This document shows positions 33,144-43,505 of a DNA stretch of 64,000 nt, one piece after another. The position numbers and the translations under genes were made by a program. Position 1 is the stretch's first letter; each line of letters starts with the position of its first letter. Origin of the DNA: Humulus lupulus (taxonomy: Eukaryota; Streptophyta; Magnoliopsida; Rosales; Cannabaceae); assembly GCF_963169125.1 (NCBI RefSeq), contig NC_084797.1, positions 95,327,868 through 95,391,867 on the forward strand. Reading direction: 5' to 3'. The notes beneath the pieces were generated by a model. It made no database searches and was not told the origin of the DNA. It saw nothing but the letters and a program-made list of their open reading frames with translations.

Positions 33144-35578
33144 TGTAACGCCCTACTTCCTTAGAGCCGTTACCAAGTGAGTTTTAAGACAAAACAGTGT
33201 GCAAAGAACTCGCTAACCGAGGTTTTTAAAACAAAAGTGTGACTAATAAAAAGTTAAGGCTGTAATCTTTGAAAATGCGTCGTTTTCATTAATGCTTCCA
33301 GTATTAAACATTTGGGATCCCAAAATAAGGTTAGAAAACTGTTTACATCTTGAAATAAGTTTACAGCTGACTAGTTATAAAAATCATAGGTTATTACAGC
33401 CATTTCTCGTATAAACCCCCAACCAAAGCAGTCGAGCAAGCCAAACATGTACGCGTCGCTTCACGCTCTCCGTACTCATGGTTGGTTGACTCAGTCTTTG
33501 CCCTTACCTGCAACACGGAGCACCCGTGAGCCGAAGCCCAGCAAGAAAACTCATGCAGAACATAACATATGCAAATATACAGTTAATCATATCAGATAGT
33601 CCACAGATAAACAAGTCAACCATTAGACTAAGCAACCATGCCACCCCAGAAGCCTTACCGAAGCCTGGGGTCTTGGTCCTCTCCGTAAGGATATCACATG
33701 TATCCCCCGGGCCCTGCCCTGACTATAAGTCACCCATGTGCTAAGTGTTACTTCCGGCTCCGCTGCCGTTCTCGGCCTTGCCGCCCTCGACCATAACCGT
33801 TCATTTCATTATAATCATATATAGCATAAATCAAGCAACATTCAAACAAATGCCAATTTATTTAAATCTGCACCCTAACATGTAATGCAATATAGGGCCA
33901 TGCCCGGCAATCATCTCATCATGCAACATGCAATATAGGGTCGTGCCCTGCAATCACACTATGGGCCCATGCCCTATCCTACGGGTGTTATAGTTTTCTT
34001 ACATGTCCAATCAATAGCTTAGATCACCTGACTCCTTGAGCACGATCCCACTCGAGCCTTAGCGCACACCTAAGCACAAACATAGGTCAAAGTCAACACC
34101 GAACCCCAAGTCCGAAAACCTAGCCTCGGGACCAATCCCGAGCCCCCGGGAAGTCCTAAATCCCCAAAACAAAGTGGCGGAATCGAGCCCCGAACCCTAG
34201 GTCAAAATCCCTCATCAAACACCCAAAAATTCACCTCTGTGAATAGTGCAGCGCTCTAAAGAGGGCGCTGTAGCGCTACAAGTAGAACTCACCTCCCCAT
34301 AACAGGGGCTAGAGCTACAGCGCCCACTGACTAGCGCTGTAGCGCTAGTTGCAGCCCAGAAAACCCAAAATCGCATTTCTGCGATTTCTTTCAACCAATC
34401 TCAAACCAAACTTCCCCAAATCTTTGTCAAACTCAAAATCAAGCTTATGAACACTCTCCATTCATCCCAAGTATCCCAAATCCTCAAATCCCAAGAACAT
34501 TTATCCCAAATCTCAAAATCTACCATGATCAACCCTAAACTCAAAAATTCAGTCAACAACAAAGTTAAAGGCTTAGAATTTTTACCATTGATGCAAATTT
34601 CGACCTTGATTCAACCCTAGGCCTCCTTAGCTTGTTCATCATCAAAGCTTGCCCAGAAATTTCCTAAAATTCCCATCAACTCAGTTCAAAACACAGCTCA
34701 AACCATCAAAAACCCTTAAAACTGAAATCTCTAAAACTTACCTCAAAAGTTGATGTGTTCTTGCCAAATCTTCAAGTCTAACCCAAGATCCTTGATGCAC
34801 AGCCTACCATTGCTCTCCACTAAGCTTTGCTCCAAGAAAAATGGAGCGGAAAGGTGCAAAAATGCACAAACCGACCTTTGTGAAAACCCCTCTGTTTTCC
34901 CTCTTTTCTTTCTTTCCTTTTTCTTTCTTTTCTTTCTTTCTCTCCACCGCCAACACTCTCTATAAATCCCACTAAGTGTAAAGCCTCATAAATCAATCTC
35001 TAAAAGCCAAATGACCAAAATGCCCTTCCTATTAATTCTAAATCCTTTTGTCCAAATAGGGCCATTTTAGTCATTTTACCCAATTCCCGCTAATCCTCAA
35101 GTGTCTCTAATATTTTCCCGTTGCTTTCCAACACCTGATAAACCACCAAATAAATATTTCCCCATCATCAAAATTAATCTCAATCTATTCTCTAAATTCC
35201 TGCTTATACCCCCAGGCTCGCCCCGAGCCGGGTATAAATTCCCGTCATCACTTTCCGCTAGCCTGCTCACTAGGATCACCTCGAGTCACAAATCACAGAT
35301 ACACCCACATACCACTGTGGTCTCAACAATCATCACATATCAATACAGTTATGCCCAACATGGCCAAAATTACAGTTATGCCCTACTAACACGATCCGGG
35401 CCTACATGCATACTAATATACATAGTCATGCATCTCAGATAAACAAATAGTCATATAACATGCTTTAAATCATAACCATGCATTTAATTCATAAAAAAAT
35501 CACACATAAATCCCATCATGCCCTCCTGGCACGCTAATCAAGGCCCTTAAGCCTTATTAGCTAAATCGGGTCGTTGCA
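33144..35578 (-). repeat. Solo Ty3 LTR inserted in the Tekay 5' LTR, TSD GTGGT
   Basis: 2435 bp, plus-strand TGTAACGCCC to GGGTCGTTGCA, with GTGGT at 33139-33143 and 35579-35583. Opposite orientation to the LTR it interrupts, but same broad family (it shares the reverse complement of the TTAGCTCACGGGTGC block, 33515-33541). It contains an imperfect pair of blocks around TAGCGCT (34250-34350) and two near-copies of GCAATATAGGGCCATGCCC (33887-33966). Confidence 0.92.
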
Positions 35579-35583
35579 GTGGT

Positions 35584-35963
35584 GCAGGTAAAGGCAAGGG
35601 CAAACTTGACTAGCCCTGACTTGGAGAGCTCTATGAGCTGAATGTACATGACCAGCTGCTCCACCGCCACGGTCGGAGGAATGGCAGGAACAAGAGAACC
35701 AGAAATGTCAGTTTTGCGTTAGAATGGCTGATGGTTGTCTGTATTTTGGAGATTCTGTAAACCAACTTTTAAAGGCTGTTTCTTTTTGGGATCCCATGTA
35801 TAAAACTGTTTAGTGATATAAAGTGTAACTTTTGAGACCAAAACCTTTTAAACCCTAGCATATCTATGGTTAGTGACACGTTTTTAACTAAATGACTTGA
35901 TTAGTAAGTCCTGCACCTTTATGAGTACATAGTGTAGTGGTCTTGGCTATCCAGGGCATTACA
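35584..35963 (+). repeat. 5' LTR of the Tekay element, right part
   Basis: Continues after the solo LTR, in register with 45251-45645 of the 3' LTR (GTAAAGG..AAGGGCAAACTTGACTAG, GAATGTACATGACCAGCTGC) and ends CCAGGGCATTACA at 35963. Confidence 0.88.
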
Positions 35964-35966
35964 ACT

Positions 35967-35978
35967 TGGTATCAGAGC
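35967..35978 (+). other. Primer-binding site (initiator tRNA-Met)
   Basis: Perfect TGGTATCAGAGC three bases after the 5' LTR end. Confidence 0.93.
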
Positions 35979-36441
35979 GTCCTAGGTTTAAGGGTTCTTG
36001 TAGACCGGCTGGACATGTACATTCATTGCTAGAGACAAGCTCGATTTAGGGTTTGGTAATGTGTATGTATGCTTATATGCCTATATGCTTGGAATGAATT
36101 ATGAATGTTGTTGTTATTGGATTAATAGGATGTATGAGATACTAATAGGGCCTGGCCCTTGAGTGCTGTGTGGAAATATTAAGGCTTGCTTATTAGCATC
36201 GCAGTGCATGTAAATGAATATTTGAATAATTAATTGTATATTATGCATGGATGAATGCTTTTATCTTAGCTGTTGTGAGGTAATGTTGGGGCATGCTTAT
36301 TAGTGGTCAATGCATGTGGATGAATGCCTATATTTTGAATGTTTGTGGTTGGTTAAGTTCCTGTGATGGATTTTGGGAAGTTTTACCCTGTCATCATGGT
36401 CTGACTGCCGAGTCGTTGATTGCGGATTGACTTGGATAGCT

Positions 36442-37604
36442 ATGCGTCCAAGAAAATCTACTCGACTAGCAGGCACTAGGTCTGGGACCTGGGGTGATGA
36501 CCAGGGCCAGATCCCTCTGCCAGTTCCTGAGAATTGGCAGCAACTCATGGCAGATCTGCAAGCTTGGTTATAGAGCCAGGATGACCAAATTCATCTTCTG
36601 CGACAGTAGGCTCCATCAGGGAGTGCTGCCCCTATTGTACCACCTGCAGTGGTACCGGTTGTACAGTCTGGGGAGGTTGGGAACAGGTGGGAGCCATTAT
36701 AAGAGAGGTTCAGGAAGCAGTAACCTTCAATCTTTGAAGGGGGACCTGATCTATTGAAACTGAGCAATGGTTGACCATGATTACCACTATTTTGGACTTT
36801 ATGAGGATAGAGGGGCATGACAGAGTGGCTTGTGCCACGTATATATTGAGAGAGGATGCCCGCATCTGGTGGGAAGTGGCTTCACAGACCAGGGATGTCA
36901 CTACTCTGAGTTGGGAAGGCTTCAGAGACTTGTTTTGCCATAAATACTACAATGTTGCTGTTAGGGCAACAAAAGTTAATGAGTTTGTGAGTTTGGTGCA
37001 GGGCAATATGACTGTTACAGAGTGTGCCCTAAAATTTGACAGCCTTACGAAGTTTGCACCAGATCTTGTGCCTACTGATGCTGCTAGGCAAGATAGATTT
37101 ATCAGGGGGCTTAATGCTATGATAGCCCGAGATGTCAGGATTACAACGGTACCTAGAGGAACAACTTATGGCCAGGCCATCGAGAAGGGTCTTACCACTG
37201 AGGAAGCGGAGAACTAGATTTGGAGGGAAAGTGCGGTGAGCCCTGAAGGCCACAAAGTTGTGCCTCCTTATTCAGGGACAGGTAGGGGCGGAGGCCCCAG
37301 TGACTTCAAGAGAAAGGCTCCTGACACTTCGACAACTGCTGGTCCTGATAGGAGGGGTCGGGGTGGTCAGGGTGGCCGTCAGGGTGGCGGTGAGGCATTG
37401 CAGACCTATCTAGAGTGCCCGAGGTGTAGAAGGCGTCACTTGGGCAAATGTCGGGCCAAAGCTTGTTTTGTGTGCGGAGCAGTAGGGCATCTCAGGAAAG
37501 ACTGCCTAACAGTGATGAAAGGTGAAGCAGGGAAAGTGGATAGCTTGATTCCAGCTCAGGTATTCACTTTGACGCAGGCAGAGGCTGAGGCTAGTCCCTC
37601 GGTA
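36442..37604 (+). pseudogene. Tekay gag
   Basis: ATG 36442: MRPRKSTRLAGTRSGTWGDD. Capsid (36771-37217): MITTILDFMRIEGHDRVACA, YILREDARIWWEVASQ, GNMTVTECALKF and RFIRGLNAMIARDVRITT. C-terminal part (37236-37604): basic and Gly-rich GRGGGPSDFKRK and RRGRGGQGGRQGGGE, then the intact zinc knuckle CFVCGAVGHLRKDC. Stops include TAG after QAWL and TAG after EEAEN (37215-37217), plus a frameshift near 36760. The frame runs into the hAT insertion at VVTG. Confidence 0.88.
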
Positions 37605-38126
37605 GTGACAGGCAGAGCTCTAAATGTGGGCCAGCCCGGCCCGGCATGGCCCACATTTTCATGCCTCCGAAAAAAGTGGGCCGGCTGGGCCAGCCCGCAT
37701 ATAAATATATAGGCCCAGCACAGCCCACAAGCACGGCCCACACGGGCCCCGTGCCGGGCCGGACTGGGCCCAGATCGTGCCAGCCCATATTTCTAAAGTG
37801 GGCCAGCCCATTTTTTAAAATGGGCTTTTTTTGTGCCAAAAAATGGGCCTTAAGTCAGCCAAAATCTGGGCCTAATTCGAGCCCACATTTTTTACCTGTT
37901 TTACTTTTTTTCCATGTTTTACTTTTTACATATATATATATATGTATATTTGCTTAATTAACACAATAAAAATTCCAAATTTAAAAATAAAAATAAAATA
38001 AGCATTGCCTCATTAAAAACTTTACCAAGAAAAAGTTTAAGAAATAAAATCTTGGTAAAGAAAAAAGAGTGCAATCATAAGTTAACTAAGTTCACTTCAA
38101 CAAAGTACAAACAAAGAAAATACAAA

Positions 38127-38590
38127 TCAAGCACATGTAGCATTACTACCACTTCCACTACTACCATCACCATGTTCTTCAGTAAATAAGTTTTGAAATT
38201 GATGAACCAAATCCATATTCTCTGCATCATGCTGGAAATGCTTCCTAGCTTGTTCCCAATCTTTAATACAAGTTAAAACTTCCACTAATTCAGGAGACAA
38301 AGAAGTTCTTCTCTCTTCAATTATCCTGCCAGTAGTGCTAAATGCTTGTTCTGAAGAAACAGTAGACACTGGGACTGTCAACACATCACGTGCTAGCTAT
38401 GAAAGGACAGGAAACCTATATGCATGTGTCTTCCACCAACCCAAATGATCAAAATCCTCTCTATGATTGTCAGTAGCAGGATCAACTAAAGAAAAATCAG
38501 CATCAATATATCTGTTCAGCTCGTTGTATCTAGGAGTTCTTATTGATGGAGGGGGCATAAGATTTTCTCTTGAGCCATTTCTTTTTTTTT
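38127..38590 (-). pseudogene. hAT transposase C-terminal (hATC dimerisation) region
   Basis: Minus-strand reading: RTPRYNELNRYIDADFSLVD, DFDHLGWWKTHAYRFPVLS, a TAG (usual Gln), LARDVLTVPVSTVSSEQAFS, TTGRIIEERRTSLSPELVEV, LTCIKDWEQA. The PVSTVSSEQAFSTTGR and LSPELVEVLTCIKDW blocks are the hallmark of the hAT dimerisation domain in plant zinc-finger-BED hAT transposases. The BED finger and the DDE catalytic core are gone, so the element cannot move on its own. Confidence 0.93.
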
Positions 38591-38599
38591 TTTATCTAT

Positions 38600-39330
38600 T
38601 TACAACATGAACAAAAGAAAACAAAACTATAAAAGAGTCAGCATGCACAATAATATTATTAAAGAATATGAGAATGTAAGAAGTAAACAAATTGATATGA
38701 GGAAATGGGCCTCAGGAACAAATGTCCTCTTCAAGTAAAATATAAAATGAACTCCTTTTAGCACCAAGCTGATTAGAGAAATGCTACTAATGCCATGAGA
38801 GGTCATTGGAGAGCATATCAAATATGAGTTTGATATGATATGAAAATGTGTATAGTAATATTATTAAAGGTAGTAGTTGTAGTTTAGCAATCTTTCGTTC
38901 ATCAATATCTGGATTGTGTTTTAAAAAAATCTCATACAAAATAATAAAACTAGCCAGGCACTACATAGTCCATATGATATTATGTCAAAGTAGTTAGTCT
39001 AGTTACATGTTAAATTTTCAATATGCCTCTATAGAGCTACAACCTGGATGAAGCTTCATGAAACTTTTAATCTTCATCTCTTTCCTAATCTCTTGTACAC
39101 GTACCCACTGACCTTTAATTTTCTTTCTATTATTTTTGGTCCTTCAAATGAATTTAAGGGAAAAACTTATTTGGATTAGCAGCATAGAAATATTCAAGAA
39201 AGAAATTTATATACAAAACTTGCAAGTTAGTTTTAGGAACAGAATTTATTGATTTCAAAATATGACTAGAACAAAATACCAAAATAGAATAGAAAATCAA
39301 TTGATTTCAAATCACAAAAAAAAATCAGTT
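38600..39330. other. AT-rich hAT interior, no coding signal
   Basis: No recognisable remains of the hAT catalytic domain. Probably the result of an internal deletion followed by drift. Confidence 0.4.
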
Positions 39331-39414
39331 CATATTCATGAGTGAGGGAGACAACGTGTTTACCTTGCTTCCGTTCCGTGCGTCTAAGAGAAGAGAGGGA
39401 GATAGAACTACCCA

Positions 39415-39610
39415 GACCCAGCTGTGCCGTGAATCAAAGAGAAGAGTGAGAGAGAACTGCCCTGCCGTGCCTGCTGCTACCGTGCATCAAAGAGAAGAGA
39501 GAGTGAGAGAACTGCCCTGCCGTGCCTGCTGCTACCGTGCATCAAAGAGAAGAGCGAGAGAGAAAGAGCTGTTGCTGCTCTGCTGCCGCCGTGCATCTAA
39601 GAGAGAGAGA
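39415..39610. repeat. Tandem repeat in the hAT element, about 60-bp unit
   Basis: About three copies of a unit with core GAGAACTGCCCTGCCGTGCC then TGCTGCTACCGTGCATCAAA (starts near 39430, 39488 and 39547). Sits just upstream (transposase sense) of the subterminal zone. Confidence 0.75.
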
Positions 39611-39894
39611 GAGTGTGTAAGAGTAAGTGACTGAATGTTTGAACAAACCAAGAGGGAAGGAGGGAAGGAAGTGATTAGATGAAACCCTAGGGCCTTTTTA
39701 ATGGGCTGCAATTGGAATTTGGATTGGGCTTAATTTTATGATAAAATCATCAAAATATGATATTTTTACATACTATAAAAAAATGATGATATAATAATAA
39801 TTTTTTAATTTATTTGAGTTTAATTCGGGCTTTTTGTGTGTCGTGCTTTCGGGCTTTTTATATTCATGCTTATGTGTCATTATTTCGTCCGTGC

Positions 39895-40095
39895 CTTCAG
39901 GCTTGTCGTGTCGTGCCGTGCCGTGCTAAGCCCGTGTCGTGCCGTGCTAAGCCCGTGTCGTGCCGTGCCTGGCCTGAGCCCATATTTTTTCGTGCCATGC
40001 CTGGCCCAAGCCCATATTTTTTCGTGTCGTCTCATGCTCGTGCCTCCCAGGCTCGTGCCGGTTTCGTGCCGTGCTAGAAAGCCCGGCCCGTATTT
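39895..40095. repeat. hAT subterminal repeat zone, CGTGCCGTGC motifs
   Basis: Repeated GTGTCGTGCCGTGCTAAGCC and GCCTGGCC(C/T)(A/G)AGCCCATATT units, complementary in part to the CAGCCCGGCCCGGCATGG zone at the other end (37630-37760). Such clustered motifs are typical hAT transposase-binding regions. Confidence 0.7.
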
Positions 40096-40104
40096 ACAGT
40101 TCTA

Positions 40105-40700
40105 GTGACAGGTCAGCTTTCTAGCGCTAGCTCTCCGTTTACTGTATTGATTGACTCTGGTGCTACACATTCCTTTGTTTCTAGTAAAGTGATTGATAGA
40201 TTGTGTAGACCTAGTGAGTATAGGACTGCGGGGTTTGGGACTTTACTGCCTACAGGGGAACTGGTAATCTCTAGGAGATGGATTAGGGCACTGCCAGTGA
40301 TGGTTGATAGTAGGGAACTTTCGGTGAATTTGATTGAGTTAGACACTGAGGATTTTGATATGATTTTGGGGATGGACTGGTTTGTCAAATATGGGGCTAC
40401 TATTGAGTGCAGGAAGAAGATGGTGACTTTTGAGCCTGAGGGCGAGGATCCTTTTGTTTTTGTGGGAGCTGTAAGTGGACCCCGCGTACCCATGATTTCA
40501 GCACTGAGAGCCAGAGACTTGTTGCAAGGGGATGCATAGGTTTTCTGGCCAGTGTAGTGGATACAACTATGGTTATGCAGGCAGGGCCGGGGGAGACCAG
40601 ATTGGTGTGTGAGTTTTTGGACGTATTTCCTGAGGATCTTCCGGGTTGCCACCGCACAGGGAGATTCAGTTTGAGATTGAGTTAGCACTAGGGACAGAGC
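40105..40700 (+). pseudogene. Tekay protease and linker
   Basis: FTVLIDSGATHSFVSSKVID (catalytic Asp-Ser-Gly intact), LCRPSEYRTAGFGTLLPTGE, DFDMILGMDWFVKYGATIEC. A stop at 40537-40539 coincides with a frameshift; the linker then continues in another frame as CIGFLASVVDTT and [19 protein letters not shown]. Confidence 0.88.
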
Positions 40701-41325
40701 CAGTATCAAGGACACCATATTGAATGGCACCAGCTGAGTTGAAGGAACTAAAGATACAGTTACAGGAACTTCTGGATTTGGGGTTCATCAGGCCTAGTTA
40801 CTCTCCATGGGATGCTCAAGTGTTATTTGTTAAGAAGAAGGACGGGACGTTGAGGATGTGTATAGACTACCGAGAATTGAACAAGTTGACTATAAAGAAT
40901 AAGTACCCTCTACCAAGGATTGATGACTTGTTCGATCAGTTGCAGGGAAAGACAGTGTTCTCAAAGATTGATCTATGATCTGGTTATCACCAGCTGAGGA
41001 TCAAAGATGAGGATATACCGAAAACGGCCTTTCAGACACAATATGGGCACTATGAGTTCTTGGTTATGTCTTTGGGTTTGACCAATGCCCGGGAGCTTTT
41101 ATGGATTTCATGAATAGGGTGTTCAAGGACTTCTTAGATCAATTCATCATTGTCTTCATCGATGACATTCTAGTATACTCCAGTTCAGAGGCAAAGCATG
41201 AGCAGCATCTTCGACAGGTTTTACAGAGGTTAAGGGAGCATCAGCTGTACGCCAGGTTTAAGAAGTGTGAATTTTGGTTGCCAGAGGTGACTTTCCTTGG
41301 GCATATAGTCAGTGCATAAGGGATT
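40701..41325 (+). pseudogene. Tekay reverse transcriptase
   Basis: [80 protein letters not shown], a TGA in place of Arg (40976-40978), [18 protein letters not shown], a frameshift near 41093, then [16 protein letters not shown] (catalytic FIDD) and [16 protein letters not shown]. The catalytic motifs are present but the frame is broken at least three times. Confidence 0.9.
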
Positions 41326-41930
41326 AAGGTGGATCCGTCCAAGGTGGAAGCAGTAAGAGATTGGCCGAGGTCAAGGAACGCCTCGAAGGTGCGGAGTTTC
41401 CTTGGGTTGGCAGATTATTACAGGCAGTTTGTAGAAGGATTCTCAAAGATCGCTTCACCAATGACAGAGTTGACAAGAAAGAATCACAGGTTTGTTTGGT
41501 CAGAGAGGTGTGAGAATAGTTTCCAAGAATTGAAGCAACGGCTTATCTCTGCACCTGTGCTGAGTCTTCCTTCGAAGGAAGGAAAGTTTGTGGTTTGTCG
41601 TGATGCATAGAGGATGGGTTTAGGTTGTGTGCTGATGCAAAATGAGAAAGTTATAGACTATGCATCGCGGCAAGTGAAGGAGTATGAGCAGCGGTATCCC
41701 ACTCATGATTTGGAGCTGGCGGCAGTGGTATTCGCACTGAAGGTTTGGCAGCATTACTTAAAGTGTGAGATATACACGGACCATAAGAGTTTTAAATACT
41801 TCTTCACTCCGAAAGATCTAAACATGAGACAGAGGCATTGGTTAGAGCTGGTTAAGGATTGTGACTGCGATATCCTTTGCCACCCGGGGAAAGCCAACGT
41901 GGTGGAGGATGCATTGAGCTGGAGGGGCCC
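41326..41930 (+). pseudogene. Tekay RNase H
   Basis: [29 protein letters not shown] connection, FVVCRDA (catalytic Asp followed by a TAG), [40 protein letters not shown] (Glu), [15 protein letters not shown] (Asp) and [15 protein letters not shown]. Only one in-frame stop over 200 codons. Confidence 0.9.
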
Positions 41931-43070
41931 AGGACAGTTCTATAGTTCCACACAGATCTCAAGGGAGTTAGCCGATGAGATGACCAGAGCAAGGATAGAA
42001 TTGGTGGTGGGCCAGTTAGCGAATATTACCTTGCAGTTGACCCTGCTAGAGAGGATTAAGATGGGGCAATTGGTGGATGCGCAGTTGCAGGAGGTTAGGC
42101 AGCATGTTTTAGCAGGGACATCTAAGGATTATTCCGTCTCTGAGACTTGTATGCTTCAATATCAGGGGCAGATTTGTGTTCCGGCGGATGAGGGGATCAG
42201 ACGAGAGATACTGAATGAGTCTCACACTACGCCATACTCGCTTCATCCGGGTAACACGAAGATGTATTAGGATCTACGGACATTATATTGGTGGCCCGGG
42301 ATGAAGAAGGATGTGGTGGAGTATGTGTCTAGATTTTTGAAATGTTAGCAAGTAAAGGCTGAGCATCAGCGACCAGCGGGATTGCTTCAGCCTTTGGGTA
42401 TCACAGAATGGAAGTGGGAGGACATCACGATAGACTTTGTGGGAGGACTACCCAGGACAGTGGGACTTTGCGGCTCGGTGTGGGTGATAGTAGACAGATA
42501 CACGAAGTCAACTCATTTTCTACCAGTGAAGTTGACCTATAAAGTGGAATAGTATGCAGAGTTGTATGTGAGGGAGATAGTTCATCTCCATGGGGTTCCA
42601 AAGTCTATTGTGTCTGATCGAGATCCTATCTTTACCTCTAAGTTTTGGGGAGCTCTATAGAGAGCTATGGGAACCCAGCTGAAGTTTAGCATAGCTTTTT
42701 ATCCTCAGACTGATGGACATACTGAGAGGACGATTCAGGTGTTAGAGGACATGCTTAGGGCGTGTGTAATTGATTTCGAGGGGTCTTGGAGTAAGTATCT
42801 ACCATTGATTGAGTTCTCGTATAACAACAGTTATCAATCCACGATTAGAGTGGCTCCTTATGAAATCTTATAGGGGAGAAAGTGTAGATCACCCATTCAT
42901 TGGGATAAGATGGGTGAGAGAAGGTACTTAGGGCCAGATATGGTTCAGAAGACTACTGAGGCTATTGAGAAGATTCGAGCCAGAATGCTTCCTTCGCAGA
43001 GTAGACAAAAAACTACGCTGATCCTAAGCGTAGGAATGTGGAGTTCCAGGTTGGGGACCACGTGTTTCTG
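41931..43070 (+). pseudogene. Tekay integrase
   Basis: Zinc-binding part [17 protein letters not shown] and CQVKAEHQRP (a TAG splits KC and QVKAE), then the core: VWVIVDRYTKSTHFLPVK (first Asp), [18 protein letters not shown] (second Asp), FYPQTDGHTERTIQVLEDML (Glu position as TER). The GPL-type GGLPR and EFSYNNSYQSTIRVAPYEIL blocks are present. Five or more stops (42268, 42344, 42550, 42658, 42871). Confidence 0.9.
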
Positions 43071-43082
43071 TGAGTCTCACCA

Positions 43083-43470
43083 TTGAGAGGGGTAAGGAGA
43101 TTTGGAGTAAAGGGCAAGTTGATCCATCGGTTTGTTGGACCTTTCAAGATCCTAGAGAGGATTGGACAGGTGACTTACAGGTTGGCCTTGCCACCGTCAC
43201 TGTCAAGAGTTCATGATGTATTCCATGTCTCCATGTTACGGAAGTATGTTTCAGATACAACACATGTGCTGAAGTATGAGGACTTGGAGTTACAGACAAA
43301 TTTGTCTTATGAAGAGTGACCAGTTTAGATTTTGGATTGGAAGGACAAAGTTTTACGAAATAAGACAATTTCGTTAGTTAAAGTGTTGTGGAAAAATAGC
43401 AAGGTCGAGGAAGCAACCTGGGTGTTAGAGATAGGGATGAGGGATCAGTATCCCGAGCTATTCAGGTAAA
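43083..43470 (+). pseudogene. Tekay integrase tail with chromodomain-like end
   Basis: [20 protein letters not shown] and [20 protein letters not shown], then after a stop the chromodomain-like end: LRNKTISLVKVLWKNSKVEE, ATWVLEIGMRDQYPELFR. In this chromovirus group the C-terminal chromodomain is thought to direct insertion to heterochromatin. Stops at 43317-43319 and 43324-43326. Confidence 0.87.
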
Positions 43471-43487
43471 TTTCGAGGAAGAAATTC

Positions 43488-43505
43488 TTAGTAGGAGGGG
43501 ATAGT
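43488..43505 (+). other. Polypurine tract of the Tekay element
   Basis: Purine-rich TAGGAGGGGATAG directly before the 3' LTR start TGTAACGACCC. Confidence 0.8.

Larger units (their letters stand above)
37613..40104. mobile_element. hAT transposon inserted at the gag/protease junction, TSD GTGACAGG
   Basis: 2492 bp bounded by CAGAGCTCTAAAT (37613) and ATTTACAGTTCTA (40104), an imperfect inverted repeat that continues into GGGCC on both sides. The 8-bp duplication GTGACAGG is at 37605-37612 and 40105-40112. Joining the flanks restores Val-Thr-Gly-Gln-Leu-Ser-Ser. Both subterminal zones are full of CCCGGCCC or CGTGCCGTGC motifs. It contains the C-terminal end of a hAT transposase on the minus strand but no catalytic part. 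Confidence 0.92.

Noticed and set aside
40113..40730. 205-codon minus-strand open frame
   Set aside because: Antisense shadow of the Tekay protease, which is well supported on the plus strand.
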